Assembly: GCA_040880235.1 (NCBI GenBank)
Contig: JBBDIX010000030.1
Location: 1 to 5,175 of the forward strand
DNA length: 5,175 bases
From: JBBDIX01 sp040880235
GTDB lineage: Bacteria > Actinomycetota > Nitriliruptoria > Nitriliruptorales > Nitriliruptoraceae
Direction of reading: 5' to 3'
This document shows, piece by piece, positions 1 to 5,175 of this stretch. The notes under the pieces are model-generated. The model ran no database searches. It had not been told where the DNA came from and saw only the letters and a list, made by a program, of their open reading frames with translations. Within the stretch, counting starts at the first letter, position 1. Every line of letters begins with the position of its first letter. Both the position numbers and the translations under genes were made by a program.

Positions 1-1355
1 ACGAAGTAGCCGTCCGCCAGTCCCTGCATCAGCGCCGACGCGCCCAGCCGGTTCGCCCCGTGGTCGGAGAAGTTCGCCTCACCGATCGCGAACAGACCCG
101 GCACGGTGGTCTGCAGGTGGTAGTCCACCCACAGGCCACCCATCGTGTAGTGGGGCGCGGGGTAGATGCGCATCGGGGTCGTGTACGGGTCCTCACCGGT
201 GATGCGTTCGTACATCTCGAGGAGGTTGCCGTACTTCGCGTGGAACGCCTCCCGACCGAGGCGGCCGATGGCGTCGGCAAAGTCGAGGTAGACACCGTTC
301 TTGATCGGGCCGACCCCGCGACCGGCGTCGACCTGCTCCTTGGCGTTGCGGGACGCGACGTCCCGAGGCACCAGGTTGCCAAATGCCGGGTACTTCTCCT
401 CGAGGAAGTACAACCGGTCCTCCTCGGGAATGTCGCCGGCCGCACGCTTCTCGTCGGCGTTGCGCGGCACCCAGATGCGTCCGTCGTTGCGCAGCGACTC
501 CGACATCAGGGTCAGCTTGGACTGGAACTCGTCCGACGACGGGATCGCGGTCGGGTGGATCTGGGTGAAGCACGGGTTGGCGAACATCGCCCCCTTGCGG
601 TGCGCGCGCCAGATCGCGGTGGTGTTGCAGGCCATCGCGTTGGTGGACAGGTAGAAGGCGTTGGAGTAGCCACCGGTCCCGAGCACCACGGCGTGTGCCG
701 AGTGCCGCTCGATCTCCCCGGTGACGAGGTTGCGGGTGATGATGCCGACCGCACGGCCGTCCACGACGACGACGTCGAGCATCTCCGTGTTGGTGTGCAG
801 CTCGACCGTGCCGGCCTTCACCTGACGCGACAGCGCCTGGTAGGCCCCGAGCAACAGCTGCTGGCCGGTCTGGCCGCGGGCGTAGAAGGTGCGGCTGACC
901 TGCACGCCGCCGAACGAGCGGTTGTCGAGCAGGCCGCCGTACTCACGGGCGAACGGCACCCCCTGCGCGACGCACTGGTCGATGATGTTCGCCGACACCT
1001 CGGCGAGTCGGTAGACGTTGGCCTCGCGAGCGCGATAGTCGCCACCCTTGACCGTGTCGTAGAACAGCCGGTGGATCGAGTCGCCGTCGCCGTGGTAGTT
1101 CTTCGCGGCGTTGATGCCCCCCTGGGCGGCGATCGAGTGCGCACGGCGCGCCGAGTCGTGGAACGTGAACGCCTTGACCCGGTAGCCGAGTTCGCCCATG
1201 GTCGCGGCGGCTGCGGCCCCGGCGAGGCCGGTGCCGACGACGATCACCTCGAAGCGACGCTTGTTGTTCGGGCTGACCAGCCGCATGTCGAACTTGTGGT
1301 CCTGCCACATCCGTTCGAGTGGAGCGTCCGGGATCTTCGCGTCGAGGACCGTCAT
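1..1355 (-). CDS. sdhA: Succinate dehydrogenase flavoprotein subunit (partial, C-terminus cut by window edge)
   Basis: Catalytic FAD subunit of succinate:quinone oxidoreductase (complex II), which oxidises succinate to fumarate on the cytoplasmic face of the membrane. 451 complete codons are visible; the family is usually about 600-650 residues, so roughly the last third is missing. Seen: the Rossmann motif GTGLAG at residues 41-46; RRAHSIAAQGG at 70-80, where H73 aligns with the histidine that binds FAD covalently; QIHPTA with H267; ESLRNDGR with R289; PRDVASR with R331; PHYTMGG with H402; GANRLGAS with R436. By family knowledge these include the substrate-binding and catalytic His/Arg residues, and all are present. 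The wording (for example NDGRIWVP, ALMQGLADGYF) matches the Bacillus/Bacteroidetes/actinobacterial type rather than E. coli SdhA. The ATG at 1355 is chosen because AGGGAG lies 9 nt upstream; a nearer ATG at 1363 runs into a stop after three codons. It follows sdhC by 49 nt, so the two are almost surely cotranscribed. An anaerobic fumarate reductase role cannot be excluded from sequence alone. Confidence 0.96.
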   Translation of the reverse strand, partial: MTVLDAKIPDAPLERMWQDHKFDMRLVSPNNKRRFEVIVVGTGLAGAAAAATMGELGYRVKAFTFHDSARRAHSIAAQGGINAAKNYHGDGDSIHRLFYDTVKGGDYRAREANVYRLAEVSANIIDQCVAQGVPFAREYGGLLDNRSFGGVQVSRTFYARGQTGQQLLLGAYQALSRQVKAGTVELHTNTEMLDVVVVDGRAVGIITRNLVTGEIERHSAHAVVLGTGGYSNAFYLSTNAMACNTTAIWRAHRKGAMFANPCFTQIHPTAIPSSDEFQSKLTLMSESLRNDGRIWVPRNADEKRAAGDIPEEDRLYFLEEKYPAFGNLVPRDVASRNAKEQVDAGRGVGPIKNGVYLDFADAIGRLGREAFHAKYGNLLEMYERITGEDPYTTPMRIYPAPHYTMGGLWVDYHLQTTVPGLFAIGEANFSDHGANRLGASALMQGLADGYF

Positions 1356-1364
1356 GACGTCATG

Positions 1365-1370
1365 CTCCCT
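1365..1370 (-). promoter_or_regulatory. Ribosome-binding site of sdhA
   Basis: AGGGAG on the minus strand, 9 nt before the ATG at 1355 and only 1 nt before another ATG at 1363. The nearer ATG is too close to be used and reads ATG-ACG-TCA-TGA, so this site decides in favour of the 1355 start. Confidence 0.7.
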
Positions 1371-1404
1371 GGTCGAGTCTGTGTGTGGCGGTGCGGCAGG
1401 CCGG

Positions 1405-2124
1405 TCAACCGATCAGTCCCAGCTGGACCGCGATCGGGAACGACAGGTTGCCGACCACGACGATCGCGGTGAACGCGACCGCGAAGATCCGTCGCCAGTG
1501 GTTGAACCGCCGGTTGTTGAGCCCGAGCGACTGGAACAGGCTCCAGGCCCCGTGGTACAGGTGGAAGCCGAGCGCGATGTTGGCGACGACGTAGAAGCCC
1601 GCCACCACCGGCTGGGAGAAGCTCGCGATGACCTTGTCGTAGACGGTGCCCGTCGGATCCGGGTTGACCCAGCCCCAGGTCAGGTCGGCGAGGTGGTACG
1701 CCATGAACAGCAGGACGATCACCCCGGTCCAACGCATCGTGCGGGCCGCGAAGTCGGCGGCGACGTAGTCGCGCTTCGACTGGTAGCGCTCCGGGCGGGC
1801 CCGCTGGTTGATGATCGTCAGCTGCCACGCCGTGACGACGTGGACCACCAGCGCCAGGATCAGCACCGCACGCATGATGTTGAGCGTCGCGTGCTCGGGG
1901 ACGATGGGATAGAGCAGGCGACGCAGGAACTCGGCGTACTCGTTGAACGCCTCGGGGCTCATGTAGAGCTTGAGGTTGCCCACCATGTGGGCGAACACGT
2001 ACCCGAGCCACACCACCCCACTGATGGCCATGAGGTACTTCTTCCCGAGCGCCGAGCGATAGAGCTCGACGATGAACGGGCGGCTGCTGCGTGCGGCGGT
2101 GGTGTCCGCGACCCTGATGGCCAT
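1405..2124 (-). CDS. sdhC: Succinate dehydrogenase cytochrome b (di-haem b558-type membrane anchor)
   Basis: Membrane anchor that passes electrons from the SdhAB head to quinone. 239 residues. Five hydrophobic segments are visible, at roughly residues 30-50, 84-105, 133-150, 170-190 and 212-235. Histidines sit in four of them: H46 (AHMVGN), H95 (VVHVVTAW), H144 (AYHLADLTW) and H188 (GFHLYHG). This matches the four haem-ligand histidines of the single-polypeptide, five-helix, two-haem anchors known from Bacillus subtilis SdhC and relatives; no separate SdhD is expected. The positively charged stretch RARPERYQSKRDY (108-120) between helices 2 and 3 is typical of this family. The protein is somewhat longer than B. 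subtilis SdhC (about 200 residues), with an extended N-terminus of about 20 polar residues. The ATG at 2124 is supported by AGGAG 8 nt upstream. It is first in the operon, followed by sdhA. Menaquinone as acceptor is an inference from family membership. Confidence 0.93.
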   Translation of the reverse strand: MAIRVADTTAARSSRPFIVELYRSALGKKYLMAISGVVWLGYVFAHMVGNLKLYMSPEAFNEYAEFLRRLLYPIVPEHATLNIMRAVLILALVVHVVTAWQLTIINQRARPERYQSKRDYVAADFAARTMRWTGVIVLLFMAYHLADLTWGWVNPDPTGTVYDKVIASFSQPVVAGFYVVANIALGFHLYHGAWSLFQSLGLNNRRFNHWRRIFAVAFTAIVVVGNLSFPIAVQLGLIG

Positions 2125-2132
2125 GGTTTCGG

Positions 2133-2137
2133 CTCCT
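2133..2137 (-). promoter_or_regulatory. Ribosome-binding site of sdhC
   Basis: AGGAG on the minus strand, 8 nt before the ATG at 2124. It is a strong Shine-Dalgarno match and fixes the SdhC start. It shows that the same open frame extending much further upstream (into gdhA antisense) is not part of the protein. Confidence 0.8.
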
Positions 2138-2153
2138 GCTCGGACCGCGCAGG

Positions 2154-2159
2154 ATGCTA
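2154..2159 (-). promoter_or_regulatory. Putative -10 element of the sdhC-sdhA promoter
   Basis: TAGCAT read on the minus strand fits the actinobacterial -10 pattern TANNNT and is one of very few AT-containing hexamers in this GC-rich spacer. It would place transcription start near 2147, giving a short leader of about 22 nt that includes the AGGAG site. No recognisable -35 is found at the expected distance (TCGGGC occupies that place), so a regulator or an extended element would be needed. Confidence 0.4.
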
Positions 2160-2281
2160 GCAGCGGCGCCGACTCCGCCCGATCTCGCCGACGACGCTCA
2201 CCGACGTCGGCCCACGGATCCCTGCATGGACTGCGTGTTGCGCATGTGGTTCGCTCGCGCGACGTGCCACGACGTCGACCC

Positions 2282-2287
2282 AGGGGG
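2282..2287 (+). promoter_or_regulatory. Ribosome-binding site of gdhA (start choice GTG 2293 or ATG 2299)
   Basis: AGGGGG lies 5 nt before the GTG at 2293 and 11 nt before the ATG at 2299. The spacing is slightly short for the first and slightly long for the second, so the start is ambiguous by two residues (MRMTPFEAV or MTPFEAV). GTG is kept here as the longer option. Confidence 0.5.
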
Positions 2288-2292
2288 CGCCG

Positions 2293-3537
2293 GTGCGAAT
2301 GACACCGTTCGAGGCCGTCAACCACTTCTTCAACCGAGCAGCCGAGACCGCCCGCATCAGCGATGCGGCGATCGAGGTCCTGTCGGGATCCTTCCGCGAA
2401 CTGCGCGTCCAGGTGCCGTTTCGCCGGGACAGCGGCGAACTGGACGTCGTGTACGGCTATCGCGTCCAGCACAACGGGGCACGCGGTCCGTACAAGGGCG
2501 GGATCCGCTACCACCCGCAGGCCAACCTCGACGAGGTCCGTGCGCTCGCGTCGCTGATGACGTGGAAGACCGCACTGGTGGACGTCCCGTTCGGCGGCGC
2601 GAAGGGCGGCGTGCAGGTGGACGCATCCGGGTTGAGCCTTGGCGAGCTCGAACGGGTGACCCGGCGCTACACGGACCAGATCGGGCACGTCATCGGCCCG
2701 ACTCGCGACATTCCCGCGCCCGACATGAACACCAACGCCCAGGTCATGAGCTGGATCCTCGATCAGTACGGGCGACGTCACGGGCACACCACCCAGATCG
2801 TCACCGGCAAGCCGGTCGCGCTGGGCGGGTCGTACGGCCGTGAGGAGGCCACCGGCCGCGGATGTGTCGTGGTCATGGAGCAGACGCTGCGCGAACTCGG
2901 GCATGCCGAACCCTCCGAGGTGTCGATCGCGATCCAGGGCTTCGGCAACGTCGGGTCCTGGATGGCCCGCATCGCGAGCGAGCGCGGCTACCGCATCGTG
3001 GCGATCTCGGACGTGCACGGCGGTGTCGTCGCACCGGCCGGCATCGACATCGCCTCGGCGGTCGTACACGTCGCGAAGACCGGTTCGGTCACCGGGCTGG
3101 CCGGCACCGAACCGGTGAGCAACACCGACCTGCTCGAACTCGACGTCGACGTGCTCGTCCCCGCAGCGCTCGGCGAGGTCATCACCGAAGCGAACGCCGA
3201 CGCGATTCGTGCGCGCGTCGTCATCGAGGGGGCGAACCATCCGGTGACCCCGGCTGCGGACGACGTGCTCGGTGACCGGGGCGTCATCGTGGTGCCCGAC
3301 ATCCTCGCCAACGCCGGTGGGGTGACCGTCAGCTACTTCGAGTGGGTGCAGAACAACCAGGAGATCCGCTGGGACCACCAGGACGTCAACCACCGTCTCG
3401 AGCTGAAGCTGATCCGGGCCCACGAACAGTGCCGCGCGTTCCAGGCCACCCACCCCGGGCTCAGCTTCCGGGAGGCCGCGTTCACGCTGGCGGTGGAACG
3501 GGTCGTGGAGGCCGCCACCCTGCGCGGCTACCTGTAG
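2293..3537 (+). CDS. gdhA: Glutamate dehydrogenase (Glu/Leu/Phe/Val dehydrogenase family)
   Basis: Cytosolic enzyme interconverting glutamate with 2-oxoglutarate plus ammonia. 414 residues, the usual length of the compact hexameric class. The N-terminal substrate domain holds GPYKGGIRYHP (K68), TWKTAL (K92), PFGGAKGG (K104, the catalytic lysine) and PAPDMNTNAQ (D144, the catalytic aspartate). The order and spacing match K89, K113, K125 and D165 of the Clostridium symbiosum enzyme. The link GKPVALGGSYGREEATGRG (172-190) leads into the nucleotide domain with GFGNVG (216-221) and D240 at the end of the second strand. That acidic residue suggests NAD+ preference (inference). EGANHPVTP (312-320) and GGVTVSYFEW (342-351), with S347 near the substrate side chain, complete the site. 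K68 together with S347 favours glutamate over the branched-chain substrates. It is divergent from sdhC and convergent with trpS. The direction of use (catabolic or ammonia-assimilating) cannot be told; D240 and its TCA neighbours fit a catabolic, NAD-linked role. Confidence 0.94.
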   Translation: MRMTPFEAVNHFFNRAAETARISDAAIEVLSGSFRELRVQVPFRRDSGELDVVYGYRVQHNGARGPYKGGIRYHPQANLDEVRALASLMTWKTALVDVPFGGAKGGVQVDASGLSLGELERVTRRYTDQIGHVIGPTRDIPAPDMNTNAQVMSWILDQYGRRHGHTTQIVTGKPVALGGSYGREEATGRGCVVVMEQTLRELGHAEPSEVSIAIQGFGNVGSWMARIASERGYRIVAISDVHGGVVAPAGIDIASAVVHVAKTGSVTGLAGTEPVSNTDLLELDVDVLVPAALGEVITEANADAIRARVVIEGANHPVTPAADDVLGDRGVIVVPDILANAGGVTVSYFEWVQNNQEIRWDHQDVNHRLELKLIRAHEQCRAFQATHPGLSFREAAFTLAVERVVEAATLRGYL

Positions 3538-3580
3538 CGGCCACCCGTGGCGGCCACCTTCGCGGCTGCGGGCAGGCGAC

Positions 3581-4582
3581 TCAGGCCGGTGTGGTGAGCC
3601 CCATCGCGTCACGGGCCTGGGCGAGGGTCTCGCTGGCGGTGGCCCGTGCACGCGCGGCCCCGTCGGCGAGGATCCGTTCGACCTCCCCGGGGTCGGCCGC
3701 GAGCTCGTCGTGGCGGGCGCGCACCGGGGCCAGCATCTCGATGACGGCGTCGGCAACCGCGGACTTGAACGCACCGTAACCCTGCCCGTCGTACTCGTCG
3801 GCGAGCTCCTGCACCTCGCGTCCGGTCGCTGCCGACAGGATCTCGAGCAGGTTGGACACACCTGGCTTGGCGTCACGGTCGTGTCGGATCGCGGTGTCCG
3901 AGTCGGTCACCGCGGAGCGGAACTTCTTCGCGACCACCTCGGGTTCGTCGAGCACGTAGACGATGCCGCGTTCGGACGTCGCCGACTTGGACATGCGGTT
4001 CGTGGGCTCCTGCAGGTCCATGACCCGCGCCGCCGCCTTCGGGTGCACGGCCTTCGGCAGGGTGAAGACATCGCGGCCGAATCGGTGGTTGAACCGCTGG
4101 CCGATGTCGCGGGCGAGTTCGATGTGGTGGCGCTGGTCCTCCCCGACCGGGACCTCGTTGGCGTGGTACAGCAGGATGTCGGCGGCCTGCAGGACCGGGT
4201 AGGTGAGCAACCCAACCGACACCGACGCGTCACGACCGGCGGACTTCTCCTTGAACTGCGGCATCCGGGCGAGTTCGCCGTAGGTCGCCACGCAGCTGAA
4301 CAGCCAGCAGCACTCGGTGTGTTCGGGCACGTGTGACTGCACGAACAACAGGCTGCGGTCCGGGTCGACCCCGACCGCGAGGATCCCGGTGGCGAGTTCC
4401 ACCGTGCGCCGACGCAGCGTCTGCGGGTCGTGCTCGGTCGGGGACGTCATCGCGTGCAGGTCGACGACGCAGTAGACGCAGTCGGACTCGTCCTGCATCG
4501 CCACCCAGTTGACCAGCGCACCCAGGTGATTGCCCAGGTGCAGCACCCCGGAGGGCTGGATGCCGGAGAACACGCGCGTCAT
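3581..4582 (-). CDS. trpS: Tryptophan--tRNA ligase
   Basis: Class I aminoacyl-tRNA synthetase that activates tryptophan with ATP and charges tRNA-Trp. 333 residues, full length for bacterial TrpRS. Seen: FSGIQPSGVLHLGNHLGA at 5-22 with the HIGH-type signature HLGN; the conserved TrpRS stretch GELARMPQFKEKS at 102-114; YPVLQAADILLY at 128-139, where D135 matches the aspartate that recognises the indole nitrogen; VGEDQRHHIEL at 146-156; and the KMSKS-type loop NRMSKS at 195-200. The C-terminal third is the helical anticodon-binding part. The ATG at 4582 has GGGAGG 6 nt upstream and begins exactly at the conserved TRVFSG start. The open frame extends upstream to 4855 but overlaps mdh and is not used. 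It lies 38 nt after mdh in the same direction, so cotranscription is likely. It converges on gdhA with a 43-nt gap. No T-box or Trp-rich leader is visible in the short upstream gap. Confidence 0.97.
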   Translation of the reverse strand: MTRVFSGIQPSGVLHLGNHLGALVNWVAMQDESDCVYCVVDLHAMTSPTEHDPQTLRRRTVELATGILAVGVDPDRSLLFVQSHVPEHTECCWLFSCVATYGELARMPQFKEKSAGRDASVSVGLLTYPVLQAADILLYHANEVPVGEDQRHHIELARDIGQRFNHRFGRDVFTLPKAVHPKAAARVMDLQEPTNRMSKSATSERGIVYVLDEPEVVAKKFRSAVTDSDTAIRHDRDAKPGVSNLLEILSAATGREVQELADEYDGQGYGAFKSAVADAVIEMLAPVRARHDELAADPGEVERILADGAARARATASETLAQARDAMGLTTPA

Positions 4583-4588
4583 GGGTCG

Positions 4589-4594
4589 CCTCCC
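4589..4594 (-). promoter_or_regulatory. Ribosome-binding site of trpS
   Basis: GGGAGG on the minus strand, 6 nt before the ATG at 4582. It is a strong match and settles the start against the longer upstream open frame. Confidence 0.8.
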
Positions 4595-4597
4595 GTC

Positions 4598-4612
4598 GCC
4601 CCCGACCGGGGC
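4598..4612 (-). other. GC hairpin in the mdh-trpS gap
   Basis: The transcript would read GCCCC-GGTCG-GGGGC, a 5-bp all-GC stem with a 5-nt loop. It begins 8 nt after the mdh stop codon and ends 3 nt before the trpS Shine-Dalgarno. There is no following T run, so it is not a classical terminator. It could protect the mdh mRNA end, cause partial termination or affect access to the trpS ribosome-binding site. A short GC stem in GC-rich DNA may also be chance. Confidence 0.35.
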
Positions 4613-4620
4613 CGTGCCGC

Positions 4621-5175
4621 CTACAGGAAGTCGCTCACCCCAGCGCGCTCCTCCTCGAGCTCGGCCACGGTGCGCTCGATCATGCTGCGCGTCCAGTCGG
4701 ACAGTTCGATGCCCTGGACGACCTCGTGGTTGCCACGACCGTCGGTCTTCACGGGGAAGCCGCTGATCAGGCCTTCGGGAATCCCGTAGGAACCGTCGGA
4801 CCGCACGGCCATCGACACCCAGTCGCCCTCGGCGGTCGCACGTCCACCGCGCCACGACGCGACGTGGTCGATGAGCGCGTTGGCGGCGGACGCCGCAGAC
4901 GACGCTCCACGTGCGTCGATGATCTGCTTGCCGCGCTGCTGCACCGTGGCGACGAAGCCGTTCTCCAGCCAGTCGCGATCCTCGATCACGTCGGTGACGG
5001 GACGTCCCTGGATGCGGGCGTTCGGGAAGTCGGGGACCATCGTCGGCGAGTGGTTGCCCCAGATGGTCAGGTTGGTCACGTCGGACACCGGCACGCCGGC
5101 CTTCTGCGCCAGTTGCGTCTTCGCACGATTCTCGTCGAGGCGCACCATCGCGGAGACCTGCTCGGCCGCGAGCCC
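4621..5175 (-). CDS. mdh: Malate dehydrogenase (partial, N-terminus cut by window edge)
   Basis: C-terminal 184 residues of an NAD-dependent malate dehydrogenase, which converts malate to oxaloacetate in the cytosolic TCA cycle. The whole enzyme is usually about 325-330 residues, so the Rossmann NAD domain lies beyond the right edge. Visible: MVRLDENRA, with two arginines (R12 and R17 of the visible part), one of which is the substrate-binding arginine of the family; TIWGNHSPT with the catalytic histidine (H42 of the visible part); IDARGASSAASAANA; and VSMAVRSDGSYGIPEGLISGFP. These are diagnostic of the two-domain MDH type shared by actinobacteria, many proteobacteria and eukaryotic cytosol, and separate it from lactate dehydrogenase. 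The ATG at 5148 is internal: the reading frame runs unbroken to the window edge with family-like sequence before it. It is followed by trpS after 38 nt. The real start and promoter are not in view. Confidence 0.95.
   Translation of the reverse strand, partial: GLAAEQVSAMVRLDENRAKTQLAQKAGVPVSDVTNLTIWGNHSPTMVPDFPNARIQGRPVTDVIEDRDWLENGFVATVQQRGKQIIDARGASSAASAANALIDHVASWRGGRATAEGDWVSMAVRSDGSYGIPEGLISGFPVKTDGRGNHEVVQGIELSDWTRSMIERTVAELEEERAGVSDFL

Larger units (their letters stand above)
2125..2292. promoter_or_regulatory. Divergent intergenic control region between sdhC and gdhA
   Basis: 168 bp separating two genes transcribed away from each other, so promoters in both directions should lie here. 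For sdhC a -10-like TAGCAT is visible at 2154-2159. For gdhA no convincing -10/-35 pair is seen. The spacer holds the perfect 10-bp palindrome CCGACGTCGG at 2201-2210. Its core CGACGTCG recurs at 2270-2277, and there is a further palindrome TCGCGCGA at 2255-2262. These could be operator half-sites, but GC-rich palindromes of this size also occur by chance. No tRNA, riboswitch fold or small gene is evident. Confidence 0.7.

Noticed and set aside
60..1472. 470-codon open frame on the plus strand
   Set aside because: It lies antisense over sdhA, which has clear catalytic motifs throughout. The translation is low-complexity, rich in Val, Arg, Asp and Gly, with no recognisable domain: a GC-bias shadow.
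1198..2160. 320-codon open frame on the plus strand
   Set aside because: Antisense to the start of sdhA and all of sdhC. The charged, repetitive composition is typical of a mirrored membrane-protein gene, and no motif is seen.
2230..2290. Promoter for gdhA
   Set aside because: No TANNNT or TTGAC-like pair at a sensible spacing could be found, so no specific site is called.
2154..2843. Plus-strand frame with a Cys-rich start (CMDC followed by a further Cys), suggesting a small metal-binding protein
   Set aside because: The Cys cluster lies in the divergent spacer and the frame then runs through gdhA out of phase, as Arg/Pro-rich shadow sequence. There is no good ribosome-binding site and no full WhiB or zinc-finger pattern.
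3540..3551. Small inverted repeat GCCA-CCCG-TGGC as a bidirectional terminator for gdhA and trpS
   Set aside because: The stem is only 4 bp with no T run on either side, which is too weak to call a terminator in GC-rich DNA.
3710..4336. 208-codon plus-strand frame
   Set aside because: Antisense to trpS, whose signature motifs are all present. The translation has no family resemblance.
4583..4855. Upstream extension of the trpS frame
   Set aside because: It would overlap mdh by more than 230 nt, is Arg/Gly-rich, and sits upstream of a strong Shine-Dalgarno and the conserved TrpRS N-terminus.
5146..5148. ATG as a start for a short 175-residue protein
   Set aside because: It is internal to malate dehydrogenase: the frame continues to the window edge and the NAD domain is expected beyond it.

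Overview
The window is GC-rich (about two thirds G+C by eye) and densely coded. It holds five protein genes of central carbon and nitrogen metabolism plus one aminoacyl-tRNA synthetase. Gene content and protein style suggest a high-GC actinobacterium or a relative: an NAD-type malate dehydrogenase with a long C-terminal region, a single-anchor di-haem succinate dehydrogenase, frequent GTG/ATG start ambiguity and a TANNNT-type -10. The exact lineage cannot be read from the sequence. No phage, transposon, CRISPR, tRNA, rRNA or defence signature is visible.

Layout, left to right. Positions 1-1355 (minus) hold the N-terminal 451 residues of a succinate dehydrogenase flavoprotein (sdhA), cut by the left edge. 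Positions 1405-2124 (minus) hold its membrane anchor, a five-helix cytochrome b (sdhC). These form an sdhC-sdhA operon whose expected next gene, sdhB, would lie beyond the left edge. Positions 2125-2292 are a 168-bp divergent control region. Positions 2293-3537 (plus) hold a complete glutamate dehydrogenase. A 43-bp gap follows, then two genes converging on it from the minus strand: trpS (3581-4582, complete) and, upstream of it, the C-terminal 184 residues of malate dehydrogenase (4621 to the right edge, start outside).

How they fit together: succinate dehydrogenase and malate dehydrogenase are TCA-cycle enzymes two steps apart (succinate to fumarate; malate to oxaloacetate). Glutamate dehydrogenase connects 2-oxoglutarate of the same cycle with ammonia and glutamate. 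trpS is the outsider and probably shares the mdh transcript.

I looked for an undescribed system and did not find one. The points worth a second look are modest: the palindromes in the divergent spacer, a GC hairpin just ahead of the trpS ribosome-binding site, a palindrome over the sdhA start, a few unusual residues in glutamate dehydrogenase, and very long antisense open frames that are most likely composition artefacts.
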